Origin: Chitinophagaceae bacterium
GTDB taxonomy: Bacteria > Bacteroidota > Bacteroidia > Chitinophagales > Chitinophagaceae
Assembly (NCBI GenBank): GCA_003168265.1
Contig: PMSV01000008.1
Location: 1 to 64,000 of the forward strand
DNA length: 64,000 nt
Direction of reading: 5' to 3'
The notes below the pieces were generated by a model, which had not been told where the DNA came from, did no database searches, and was given only the letters and a program-made list of their open reading frames with translations. The position numbers and the translations under genes were made by a program. Position 1 is the stretch's first letter; every line of letters starts with the position of its first letter. Positions 10,676 through 17,810 of this stretch are shown piece after piece.

Positions 10676-11119
10676 CTAAATCTGCGATATATCAGTTAAT
10701 CTCTCTTTTATTCCATCTGGTATGGAGACGATCTTCTTCAAATCATAATTATAACAGATCATCCCGGTTTTGGCCAATGCTACCTGCAAGAAGCCCTTAT
10801 CCGTCTTCTTTTTCAAGTTATAATAAATGTCAAGGGCCGCCCTCGTAAAGTCGCCGGCTCCTACGCTCACCTCCACAGTATCTCCATAAAATATTTCCAG
10901 CTTGAATTGGATCGAAACATCGCTCATGATCAGGCCAACGCCGCCGAAATCCATCTCCTTGTACCCATTGGCATTAAGGTATTTGACCCGGGCTTCGTGA
11001 ATAAGGGATAGCAACGCATCGTTGCCCACATGTCCGCCATAGTTTAGATCCGTAATCCTAATCGGTATTTCTGTCCTGAAGGGAAGGTGGTCAGGTAATT
11101 CTATTTTGGTTCTGGTCAT
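10676..11119 (-). CDS. 4HBT hot-dog thioesterase family protein
   Basis: 147 residues with the hot-dog fold pattern of acyl-CoA thioesterases. PIRITDLNYGGHVGNDALL (about 20-38) matches the 4HBT motif with its Asp, Gly-His and Asn, followed by IHEARVKYL. Next come the beta strands SIQFKLEIFYGDTVEVSV and the C-terminal FLQVALAKTGMICYNYDLKK. Members cleave acyl-CoA or acyl-ACP thioesters; the acyl group is unknown. The start codon shares one base with the rdgB stop (TAATG), so it is translationally coupled to rdgB. Confidence 0.85.
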   Translation of the reverse strand: MTRTKIELPDHLPFRTEIPIRITDLNYGGHVGNDALLSLIHEARVKYLNANGYKEMDFGGVGLIMSDVSIQFKLEIFYGDTVEVSVGAGDFTRAALDIYYNLKKKTDKGFLQVALAKTGMICYNYDLKKIVSIPDGIKERLTDISQI

Positions 11120-11709
11120 TATTTATAATTGCTTTGGATGAAACGGATCATCTGGTCGACAGCTTTTTTACGATGGCTGTATTTGTTCTTTTCTTCCAGG
11201 CCCATACCCCCAAAACTCAGTTCGCTGCCCTCCGGCCGGAAGACCGGATCATAGCCGAATCCGCGGTTTCCCCTTCGCTCCTTTAATATCTCACCCTTGC
11301 AAATTCCCTCGAAGAAATATTCCTTCTTATCCAGGATCAGGGAAATCACGGTACGGAACCTGGCATTCCGGTTTTTTTCTCCCTCCATATTCTGCAAAAG
11401 CAAATCGATATTTTTTTCAAATGAATTGCCCTCTCCGGCATAACGGGCGCTGTACGCACCAGGCGCACCTCCCAGCGCATCCACTTCTAGTCCGGTATCC
11501 TCACTGAAACAATCCAGACCGGTCATGCGATGAATAGTTCCCGATTTTTCAGAAGCGTTTTCCTGAAGCGAATCATGGGGTTCGGGGATCTCCTGCTCAA
11601 TCCCTGCCTCTTTTAAACTGATCACTCTGAGCAGATCTCCGATCCCTGCCTGTATTTCCTCCACTTTATGGGCATTGTGCGTTGCAAATAGAAGTTGATG
11701 CAAGACCAT
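11119..11709 (-). CDS. rdgB: dITP/XTP pyrophosphatase (non-canonical purine NTPase)
   Basis: 196 residues, the usual HAM1/RdgB size. It hydrolyses dITP, XTP and ITP to the monophosphates and keeps deaminated purines out of DNA. Visible motifs are LLFATHNAHKVEEI at the N-terminus, SEDTGLEVDALGGAPG and YSARYAGEG in the middle, RGNRGFGYDPVF, and the C-terminal KNKYSHRKKAV. It is the middle gene of a three-gene minus-strand cluster: 7 nt after the unknown 168-residue gene and overlapping the thioesterase by one base. Confidence 0.96.
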   Translation of the reverse strand: MVLHQLLFATHNAHKVEEIQAGIGDLLRVISLKEAGIEQEIPEPHDSLQENASEKSGTIHRMTGLDCFSEDTGLEVDALGGAPGAYSARYAGEGNSFEKNIDLLLQNMEGEKNRNARFRTVISLILDKKEYFFEGICKGEILKERRGNRGFGYDPVFRPEGSELSFGGMGLEEKNKYSHRKKAVDQMIRFIQSNYK

Positions 11710-11716
11710 TGACTTT

Positions 11717-12223
11717 TTAAGGAATTGTCAGTAATTGCTTTAAGGACATCCAGAGTTTGGTTTTAAGTAATTTTCCCTCCCTGCTATCCTGGTCCATTTC
11801 ACCAAGCGCGGGCCCGGAGAGGTACTCACAGCCATCATATTCCTGGATCTTGAATTGAGGAAAATCCAGCGGCAGGCCAATTGAAAGCGGGCTTAACCCG
11901 AACAAAAGCATACGGGAAGGCTTCAGTTCCTTCTTAATTTGATCGATCCGGGAGGCTTTTTCTCCTACCAGATTAACCAGCGCTATATCCCCAAGATTCA
12001 GTTTGCAGGCTTCCAGCAGCTTGGTCAGGAATGCCAAATGCCTGTCATTCAAGAAAACTGAATCGGTATCGGACACTGCGATGCTGAAACCCTTCCTGTT
12101 ATTTCCAAGGAATTTCAGAGAAGTCCGAACCTCCGGCATCGAAGCGGGACCTCCATCCACCAGGTTTTCTTTGAACCAGGTGGAAACCATTACACCGTTC
12201 AATCTGATATCGTCCAAACTCAT
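11717..12223 (-). CDS. conserved hypothetical protein, possibly HolD (Pol III psi)-like
   Basis: 168 residues, no signal peptide, no membrane segment. I do not recognise a named family. The plan (a strand, HLAFLTKLLEACKLNLGDIA, then MLLFGLSPLSIGLPL, then LSGPALGEMDQDSREGK followed by TKLWMSLKQLL) resembles E. coli HolD as I remember it. That protein also ends with a PAL motif, a short acidic loop and an ALW helix. HolD joins the clamp loader to SSB. The similarity is by eye only and weak. The gene is first in the rdgB cluster and divergent from a lipoprotein gene. Confidence 0.6.
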   Translation of the reverse strand: MSLDDIRLNGVMVSTWFKENLVDGGPASMPEVRTSLKFLGNNRKGFSIAVSDTDSVFLNDRHLAFLTKLLEACKLNLGDIALVNLVGEKASRIDQIKKELKPSRMLLFGLSPLSIGLPLDFPQFKIQEYDGCEYLSGPALGEMDQDSREGKLLKTKLWMSLKQLLTIP

Positions 12224-12225
12224 GA

Positions 12226-12657
12226 TTGCAAAAGAAACAAATATTCCTTAGGTCGAAAAGAATATTCACGAACTTCATAAAACCGTTGCCAATCTTGAAA
12301 TATGAAAAAGTACTGCGGACAGTTATTGCTTTGGTTTGTCTTTACTTAATTCAAGATTGTAATTCCTCTGTTCATTTAAAAAAGGTCTGGACCGGAAGCA
12401 AATCAAAGGACTTGCTCAGTAGATTCGGGAAGCCATCTGCTGTCACTAGGGACGGTAAAGGAGGGAAAGTTTATATCTATGCGATTACGGATACTGTGGA
12501 GACAGCATATGAAACAGGAGTTCAACAAGGTGAGGTAATGACTTTTACCCAAAAAAATGGCTATACAACGCGCGCATCCGGTTTTTCTAGATTGATCATG
12601 CCGGCAATATTTATTATTGCAAATGGTATAAGAATTTTTTTTCCACATAAAAACTAA
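12226..12657 (+). CDS. small BamE/SmpA-like membrane-anchored protein
   Basis: Up to 143 residues. The ATG at 12226 is only 2 nt from the divergent start, so a TTG at 12295 may be the real start. That would give a short basic N-terminus, a hydrophobic core VIALVCLYLI and a cysteine (DC) that could be lipidated, though Asp before Cys is atypical. The following KKVWTGSKSKDLLSRFGKPS resembles the turn-helix of BamE/SmpA-type domains, which start with a G-x-T-x-x-D-V-x-x-x-x-G-x-P pattern. A second hydrophobic stretch (LIMPAIFIIANGIRIFF) lies at the C-terminus. Function is unknown. The gene ends inside a 14-bp inverted repeat. Confidence 0.55.
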   Translation: MQKKQIFLRSKRIFTNFIKPLPILKYEKVLRTVIALVCLYLIQDCNSSVHLKKVWTGSKSKDLLSRFGKPSAVTRDGKGGKVYIYAITDTVETAYETGVQQGEVMTFTQKNGYTTRASGFSRLIMPAIFIIANGIRIFFPHKN

Positions 12658-12676
12658 CACCCGTTAGTTTTTATGT
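12645..12676. terminator. perfect 14-bp inverted repeat between lipoprotein gene and ilvE
   Basis: ACATAAAAACTAAC (12645-12658) and its exact complement GTTAGTTTTTATGT (12663-12676) flank a 4-nt ACCC loop. The left arm contains the TAA stop of the upstream gene. The stem is AT-rich, and only TTTG follows the right arm, so as an intrinsic terminator it is weak. It could instead be a regulator-binding palindrome for ilvE, whose start lies 48 nt downstream. Confidence 0.5.
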
Positions 12677-12723
12677 TTGTAACTCGCCGGATTATTTGTT
12701 TCTTTGTAGTGAAATTAGTTTTT

Positions 12724-13788
12724 ATGATAGAAACCATGGGCATACAGGTGACCCGTGCCGGGGTCAGCAAACTGCACGATGTGAATTTTGAAAATCTTCC
12801 ATTCGGGCGGTATTTTACGGACCATATGCTGGAGGCGGATTTCGAAAATGGGGAATGGAAGTCTGCGGAGATCAAACCCTACCAGCCACTGCTGCTCGAG
12901 CCTTCAACGGCTGCGCTGCATTACGGACAATCAATTTTTGAAGGTATTAAAGCCTATAAAGATCAAAATGGTCAGGCCCAAATCTTCCGCCCTTACGACA
13001 ATCTGAAACGATTTAATATTTCCGCACAGCGCATGGAGATGCCCGCGGTGCCCGATGAATTGTTTATAGAAGGAATGAAGCAACTGATCGCACTCGATCA
13101 TAACTGGATCCCTGCGAAACCCGACTATTCCCTATATATACGCCCTCTCCTTTTTGCAACCGATGCCTTGATCGGTGTTAAACCTTCTGAATCTTTCAAA
13201 TTCCTTATTCTGCTTTGTCCGACCGGGCCTTATTATTCGGCTCCGATGAGGATTTATGTAGAAGAAAAATATAGCCGGGCTGCTCCCGGAGGTGTTGGCT
13301 TTGCGAAAAATGCCGGTAACTATGCAGGCGCCATGTATCCGACGGTCCTGGCAAAAAAACAGGGATATGATCAGGTGCTTTGGACAGATGCTTTTGAACA
13401 TAAGTGGTTGCAGGAAGTGGGAACCATGAATGTATTCTTTGTTTTTGGGAATCTGGCTGTTACCCCTTCTTTGGAAGAAGAAACCATTTTGGCAGGTGTG
13501 ACCCGGGATAGTGTAGTTAGCCTTCTTCAGGAAATGGGATTGGCTGTAGAAGAAAGAAAAATCCATATTGACGAAGTGACCCATGCTTACAGAGAGGGTA
13601 AACTGACTGAAGTGTTCGGTACGGGTACTGCTGCCACGATTTCGCCTATCAAAGAACTCCGCTATAAGGATTTCGATATGCATTTCGATGTGGCCTCCTG
13701 GAAGATTGCTCCGGGAATAAAAAGGCGTTTGACCGACATCCGGGAAGGCCGGGTCGCCGATACACATGGCTGGATGCTGAAGATTTGA
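12724..13788 (+). CDS. ilvE: branched-chain amino acid aminotransferase
   Basis: 354 residues from the ATG at 12724. The frame is open to 12673, but the extra 17 residues are hydrophobic and not part of the family; the ATG at 12736 is also possible. It belongs to the fold-type IV PLP aminotransferases and interconverts branched-chain amino acids and 2-oxo acids with glutamate. Motifs: ALHYGQSIFEGIKAYK, a PLP lysine in GFAKNAGNYAGAMYP (K195), EVGTMNVFFVFG, and the phosphate-binding GTGTAATISPI. The length and EGIKAYK motif fit the longer (BCAT type II) subgroup. It follows a perfect inverted repeat. Confidence 0.95.
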   Translation: MIETMGIQVTRAGVSKLHDVNFENLPFGRYFTDHMLEADFENGEWKSAEIKPYQPLLLEPSTAALHYGQSIFEGIKAYKDQNGQAQIFRPYDNLKRFNISAQRMEMPAVPDELFIEGMKQLIALDHNWIPAKPDYSLYIRPLLFATDALIGVKPSESFKFLILLCPTGPYYSAPMRIYVEEKYSRAAPGGVGFAKNAGNYAGAMYPTVLAKKQGYDQVLWTDAFEHKWLQEVGTMNVFFVFGNLAVTPSLEEETILAGVTRDSVVSLLQEMGLAVEERKIHIDEVTHAYREGKLTEVFGTGTAATISPIKELRYKDFDMHFDVASWKIAPGIKRRLTDIREGRVADTHGWMLKI

Positions 13789-13846
13789 GGAGACGGACTA
13801 ATTTGGCGGATGGTTTCAGGATAATAACCTTAAAATAATTTAACAC

Positions 13847-13892
13847 ATAATCGACCCATAATCTTACCCATAATCTGACCCATAATCTGACC
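13847..13892. repeat. short tandem repeat, four units of 11-12 bp
   Basis: Four head-to-tail copies of ATAATCTGACCC or close variants: 13847-13857 (ATAATCGACCC), 13858-13869 (ATAATCTTACCC), 13870-13881 (exact), 13882-13892 (exact less the last C). It lies in the ~300-nt gap between ilvE and rpsL, about 135 nt upstream of the rpsL -33 box. Confidence 0.85.
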
Positions 13893-14026
13893 AAATCCGG
13901 GTTAAATTGGGCCTTTAATCCGACCGATCCTTCTCTTCTCGGCTATTCGCTTGATTTACTGCTTCTAAGCATGCATTTCAAATTATCCACAAGTGCATTT
14001 GTTTTGGGCTGATCCTTCAATAAAAA

Positions 14027-14058
14027 TTTGGATAATCACGGTTCAAATTTTACCTTTG
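14027..14058 (+). promoter_or_regulatory. rpsL-rpsG promoter
   Basis: TTTG at 14027-14030 and TACCTTTG at 14051-14058 match the Bacteroidota -33 and -7 boxes with a 20-nt spacer. A start ~7 nt downstream gives a leader of about 20 nt before the ATG at 14086. The -7 box is identical to that of rpsJ. Confidence 0.8.
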
Positions 14059-14085
14059 CCGTCCCAAAATAAAAATCAGGTTAGA

Positions 14086-14484
14086 ATGCCTACCATACAG
14101 CAATTAGTTAGAAAAGGAAGAGAAATCATAAAGGCGAAGAGCAAATCAAGGGCTTTGGATGCCTGCCCGCAGCGCAGAGGTGTTTGTACCCGCGTGTATA
14201 CAACCACTCCGAAAAAGCCCAATTCCGCTCTCCGTAAGGTTGCTAAGGTTCGTCTGACTAATAAAATTGAGGTAATCGCCTATATCCCGGGTGAAGGCCA
14301 TAATCTCCAGGAACACTCAATCGTGCTGATCCGCGGAGGTCGTGTAAAAGATCTGCCTGGGGTCAGATATCATATCGTGCGTGGCAGTCTCGATACTGCA
14401 GGCGTGAAGGACCGCAAGAAGAGCCGTTCAAAGTATGGTACGAAGAAAGACAAGGGCGGACCTAAACCAGCAGCAAAAAAATAA
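14086..14484 (+). CDS. rpsL: 30S ribosomal protein S12
   Basis: 132 residues from ATG 14086 ([12 protein letters not shown]). The upstream open frame to 13993 overlaps the promoter and is not coding. S12 lies at the decoding centre. The conserved loops [13 protein letters not shown] (site of streptomycin-resistance Lys) and the [10 protein letters not shown] segment are intact. The tail is lysine-rich. It is the first gene of the str cluster, 23 nt before rpsG. Confidence 0.98.
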   Translation: MPTIQQLVRKGREIIKAKSKSRALDACPQRRGVCTRVYTTTPKKPNSALRKVAKVRLTNKIEVIAYIPGEGHNLQEHSIVLIRGGRVKDLPGVRYHIVRGSLDTAGVKDRKKSRSKYGTKKDKGGPKPAAKK

Positions 14485-14507
14485 TCAAATCGTAATTCGA
14501 AATAGCA

Positions 14508-14975
14508 ATGAGGAAATCCCAAGCAAAAAAATTACCGCTTTCCCCCGATGCAAAATACAATGATGTATTGGTGACCCGTTTTGTGAATAACCTGATGTGG
14601 GAAGGGAAAAAGAACACTGCATATACTATTTTCTACAACGCCATCGAAAAGGTTTCCAAACAAACCAATGAGGATGGTTATGATATCTGGAAAAGAGCGT
14701 TGACAAATATTACACCTGCCGTGGAAGTAAGAAGCCGCCGTATCGGGGGCGCAACTTTTCAGATTCCTTCCGAAGTCCGGGCCGACAGGAAAATTTCATT
14801 GAGTATCAAATGGCTGATACGGTATAGCAGGGAACGTAATGGCCGGAGCATGGCTGATAAACTGGCGGGTGAAATCGTTGCTGCCAGCAAAGGAGAGGGG
14901 GGAGCTTTCAAAAAGAAAGAAGACACTCACCGTATGGCTGAGGCGAACAAGGCCTTTTCTCATTTCAAAATTTAA
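14508..14975 (+). CDS. rpsG: 30S ribosomal protein S7
   Basis: 155 residues, the usual short S7. It nucleates assembly of the 30S head by binding the 3' major domain of 16S rRNA. Conserved parts include [33 protein letters not shown] and the C-terminal [14 protein letters not shown]. It follows rpsL by 23 nt and ends 29 nt before a strong intrinsic terminator, so rpsL-rpsG form a separate transcript from fusA. Confidence 0.98.
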   Translation: MRKSQAKKLPLSPDAKYNDVLVTRFVNNLMWEGKKNTAYTIFYNAIEKVSKQTNEDGYDIWKRALTNITPAVEVRSRRIGGATFQIPSEVRADRKISLSIKWLIRYSRERNGRSMADKLAGEIVAASKGEGGAFKKKEDTHRMAEANKAFSHFKI

Positions 14976-15004
14976 TACTCCCATCTTTTTTTTTGACGAT
15001 ATGG

Positions 15005-15026
15005 CCCCGCATTCGCGGGGTTTTTT
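15005..15026 (+). terminator. intrinsic terminator after rpsG
   Basis: CCCCGC (15005-15010), ATTC loop, GCGGGG (15015-15020), then six T. This is a classic rho-independent terminator that separates rpsL-rpsG from fusA. Confidence 0.9.
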
Positions 15027-15053
15027 CTTCAATAATTATTTGCTTATTTTTAG

Positions 15054-15061
15054 TACTTTTG
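15054..15061 (+). promoter_or_regulatory. -7 box for fusA
   Basis: TACTTTTG is a perfect TAnnTTTG match located between the rpsG terminator and the fusA ATG, with about 34 nt of leader. The only TTTG nearby is 11 nt upstream, so the -33 element is weak. Its place just after a terminator supports it as the fusA promoter. Confidence 0.6.
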
Positions 15062-15101
15062 CACACCGAAAATTTAAAGAACTAACTTATAATATAACAA
15101 A

Positions 15102-17243
15102 ATGGCAGACTTAAGATTTCAAAGAAACTTTGGTATTGCGGCGCATATTGATGCTGGCAAAACCACTACGACTGAACGTATCCTTTACTATACGGGTGTA
15201 AATCATAAAATTGGAGAAGTTCATGACGGGGCTGCCACTATGGACTGGATGGCTCAGGAGCAGGAAAGAGGGATCACTATCACCTCGGCCGCAACTACCT
15301 GTTTCTGGAATTTTCCGACAACACAGGGTCTGAAGAATGCTGATACAAGACAATATAAGTTCAACATCATTGACACTCCTGGTCACGTCGATTTTACAGT
15401 GGAAGTGGAGCGCTCCTTACGCGTACTGGACGGCCTTCTCGCCTTGTTTTGCGCTGTTTCCGGCGTTGAACCACAGTCCGAAACGGTTTGGCGTCAGGCC
15501 AACCGCTACAAAGTTCCGCGTATCGGATTTGTAAACAAAATGGATCGTGCGGGAGCGGATTTTCTGAATGTGGTCAAACAGGTGAAGGAAATGCTTGGCG
15601 CCAAAGCAGTTCCCTTACAATTACCCATTGGCGCCGAAGACCATTTCAAGGGCGTCGTGGACCTTATCCAAATGAAGGGAATTATCTGGGATGAGGATAC
15701 AAAGGGTATGACTTACAAGGAAGTGCCCATCCCTGACGACATGAAGGATGACGTTACAGAGTGGAGGCAACACCTCATCGAAGCCGTTGCCGAATATGAT
15801 GACAAGTTGCTGGAAAAATTTTTTGATGATCCGAAAAGCATCAGCGAAGATGAAATCCATGCAGCGATACGAAAAGCCACGATCGATCTTTCCATCATTC
15901 CCATGATGTGCGGTTCATCCTTTAAGAACAAAGGTGTACAGACTGCACTGGATGCCATTGTGCGTTATTTGCCGAGCCCCCTTGAACTAGAAGCTATCAA
16001 AGGCACTGATCCTAATACCGGAGAAGAGATTTCACGCAAGCCTGATGCAAAAGAACCTTTTGCCGCTCTTGCTTTCAAGATCATGACGGATCCTTTCGTG
16101 GGCAGGCTGGCGTTTTTCCGGGCATATAGCGGCCATTTGAATGCAGGCTCCTATGTTCTGAATACCCGTACAGGCAAGAACGAACGTATTTCGCGCATTA
16201 TGCAGATGCATGCCAATAAGCAAAACCCGGTCGACTCAATTGAAGCCGGCGATATCGGCGCTGCTGTTGGTTTTAAAGACATTAAAACAGGGGATACACT
16301 TTGCAACGAAGATCATCCGATCGTGTTGGAAAGCATGACCTTCCCTGAGCCTGTGATCTCAATAGCTGTGGAACCAAAGACACAGGCTGACGTGGACAAA
16401 ATGGGTATGGCGATTGCCAAACTGGTTGAAGAGGATCCTACCCTGAAAGTGAAGACCGATGAAGAGACAGGCCAAACCATTCTGAGCGGGATGGGAGAAT
16501 TGCACCTGGAAATCATTGTGGACAGGATGAAGCGTGAATTTAAAGTAGAGATCAACCAGGGTGCTCCCCAGGTCGCTTATAAGGAAGCTTTTCAGGCCAC
16601 TATTGAACACCGTGAAGTATTGAAAAAGCAGACTGGTGGTCGCGGTAAATTTGCCGATATCATATTTGAACTCGGGCCTGCCGATGTGGAATTCCTCAAG
16701 GAAGACAAGGGGCAATACCAGTTTATCAATGATATTTTCGGAGGTTCTATCCCCCGCGAATTTGTGCCTGCGATCCAGAAAGGATTTGAGAGTGCAATGA
16801 CTACCGGCGTTTTGGCCAGCTATCCGGTGGAAAATATGAAGATCCGGGTGTTTGACGGCAGCTTCCATGCAGTTGACTCTGATTCTATGTCTTTTGAGCT
16901 TTGCGCCAAACAAGGCTTCCGTGAAGCTGCCCGCAAAGCAAAGCCGGTTTTGCTTGAACCTATTATGAAGGTGGAAGTGATCACCCCTGACCAGTACATG
17001 GGGGATGTGACAGGCGACCTCAACCGCCGCAGAGGCATTCTTGAGGGAATGGACAACCGCAACAATGCGCAGGTGATCCGTGCCAAAGTGCCGCTTAGCG
17101 AAATGTTCGGTTATGTTACCCAGCTTCGTTCACTTTCTTCCGGACGTGCCACTTCGACCATGGAGTTTTCGCATTATGCTCCGGCTCCCACCAATATCGC
17201 CGAGGAAGTGATCGCGAAAGTGAGAGGCAAGGTGAACGCCTGA
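15102..17243 (+). CDS. fusA: translation elongation factor G
   Basis: 713 residues, full length. EF-G is the GTPase that drives translocation on the ribosome and, with RRF, recycling. The G domain has [15 protein letters not shown] (P-loop), the switch [27 protein letters not shown] (G3) and [10 protein letters not shown] (G4). Domain II contains [11 protein letters not shown]; domains III-V contain [26 protein letters not shown] and the C-terminal [20 protein letters not shown]. It has its own promoter and terminator and is the first of two breaks in the usual str/S10 order. Confidence 0.98.
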   Translation: MADLRFQRNFGIAAHIDAGKTTTTERILYYTGVNHKIGEVHDGAATMDWMAQEQERGITITSAATTCFWNFPTTQGLKNADTRQYKFNIIDTPGHVDFTVEVERSLRVLDGLLALFCAVSGVEPQSETVWRQANRYKVPRIGFVNKMDRAGADFLNVVKQVKEMLGAKAVPLQLPIGAEDHFKGVVDLIQMKGIIWDEDTKGMTYKEVPIPDDMKDDVTEWRQHLIEAVAEYDDKLLEKFFDDPKSISEDEIHAAIRKATIDLSIIPMMCGSSFKNKGVQTALDAIVRYLPSPLELEAIKGTDPNTGEEISRKPDAKEPFAALAFKIMTDPFVGRLAFFRAYSGHLNAGSYVLNTRTGKNERISRIMQMHANKQNPVDSIEAGDIGAAVGFKDIKTGDTLCNEDHPIVLESMTFPEPVISIAVEPKTQADVDKMGMAIAKLVEEDPTLKVKTDEETGQTILSGMGELHLEIIVDRMKREFKVEINQGAPQVAYKEAFQATIEHREVLKKQTGGRGKFADIIFELGPADVEFLKEDKGQYQFINDIFGGSIPREFVPAIQKGFESAMTTGVLASYPVENMKIRVFDGSFHAVDSDSMSFELCAKQGFREAARKAKPVLLEPIMKVEVITPDQYMGDVTGDLNRRRGILEGMDNRNNAQVIRAKVPLSEMFGYVTQLRSLSSGRATSTMEFSHYAPAPTNIAEEVIAKVRGKVNA

Positions 17244-17265
17244 TCGGCCTGATAAATAAATTCAC

Positions 17266-17297
17266 CCCCCATTCGTTTGAAGATGGGGGCTTTTTTT
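17266..17297 (+). terminator. intrinsic terminator after fusA
   Basis: CCCCCAT (17266-17272) pairs with ATGGGGG (17283-17289) across a 10-nt loop, followed by C and seven T. It closes the fusA transcript. Confidence 0.85.
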
Positions 17298-17414
17298 GCC
17301 CTCCTACCTCCTGTTTGGCATAAAACTTTACATTATCACCCAATCAACACAGATTTAGCATATCTGAGTTAAACTTTTTTATAATTTTAGGTCAATAATT
17401 TTAAATCATTCATT

Positions 17415-17717
17415 ATGAAAAATTTTTTAAGCAGAACAGCTTTGTTGTCTCTGATCGTTCTGGCTGTTTCCTTTACTGCATCCTCGCAGGTGTATGTTAC
17501 TGTAAGGCCTCCCATACCTCATTATGTGAGACCTGTGGCGCCCTCCCCGTCCCATATATGGATCGATGAAGAATGGGAAGAACGTGGCGGACAGTATGCA
17601 TTTGTTGGCGGACATTGGGCCCTCCCCCCTCATCCGGGCTGGTTTTGGGCTCCCGGCCACTGGCGTCATACGCCTCGTGGAGAACAATGGTTTCGCGGCC
17701 ATTGGAGAAGAAGATAA
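17415..17717 (+). CDS. exported WXXGXW-repeat (YXWGXW-like) small protein
   Basis: 100 residues with a signal peptide (MKNFLSRTALLSLIVLAVSF, cleavage near ASSQ, residue ~25). The mature part is rich in Trp, His, Pro and Gly with spaced motifs: HIWIDEEWEERGGQYAFVGG, HWALPPHPGWFWAPGHW and EQWFRGHWRRR. These match the WXXGXW/YXWGXW-type repeats found in small exported bacterial proteins of unknown role. It sits between two strong terminators, so it is transcribed alone, inside the region where rpsJ would normally follow fusA. Confidence 0.75.
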   Translation: MKNFLSRTALLSLIVLAVSFTASSQVYVTVRPPIPHYVRPVAPSPSHIWIDEEWEERGGQYAFVGGHWALPPHPGWFWAPGHWRHTPRGEQWFRGHWRRR

Positions 17718-17731
17718 AAACTTGAATGGTA

Positions 17732-17763
17732 TATCCCGGCCCGGAGGGCCGGGATACTTTTTT
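17732..17763 (+). terminator. strong intrinsic terminator after the WXXGXW protein
   Basis: TATCCCGGCCC (17732-17742), GGA loop, GGGCCGGGATA (17746-17756): a perfect 11-bp GC-rich stem followed by C and six T. Confidence 0.92.
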
Positions 17764-17810
17764 GTATTCCTCATTAGCCCGAAAGCCTTAATTTCCACCA
17801 AAATTCTGCC

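Noticed and set aside
13649-13894. Minus-strand frame with repeated RLWV peptide
   Set aside because: The repeat peptide is only the 12-bp tandem repeat read through; the frame overlaps the end of ilvE and has no coding character.
13993-14085. N-terminal extension of S12
   Set aside because: It spans the promoter and the leader; S12 proteins begin MPTIQQL.
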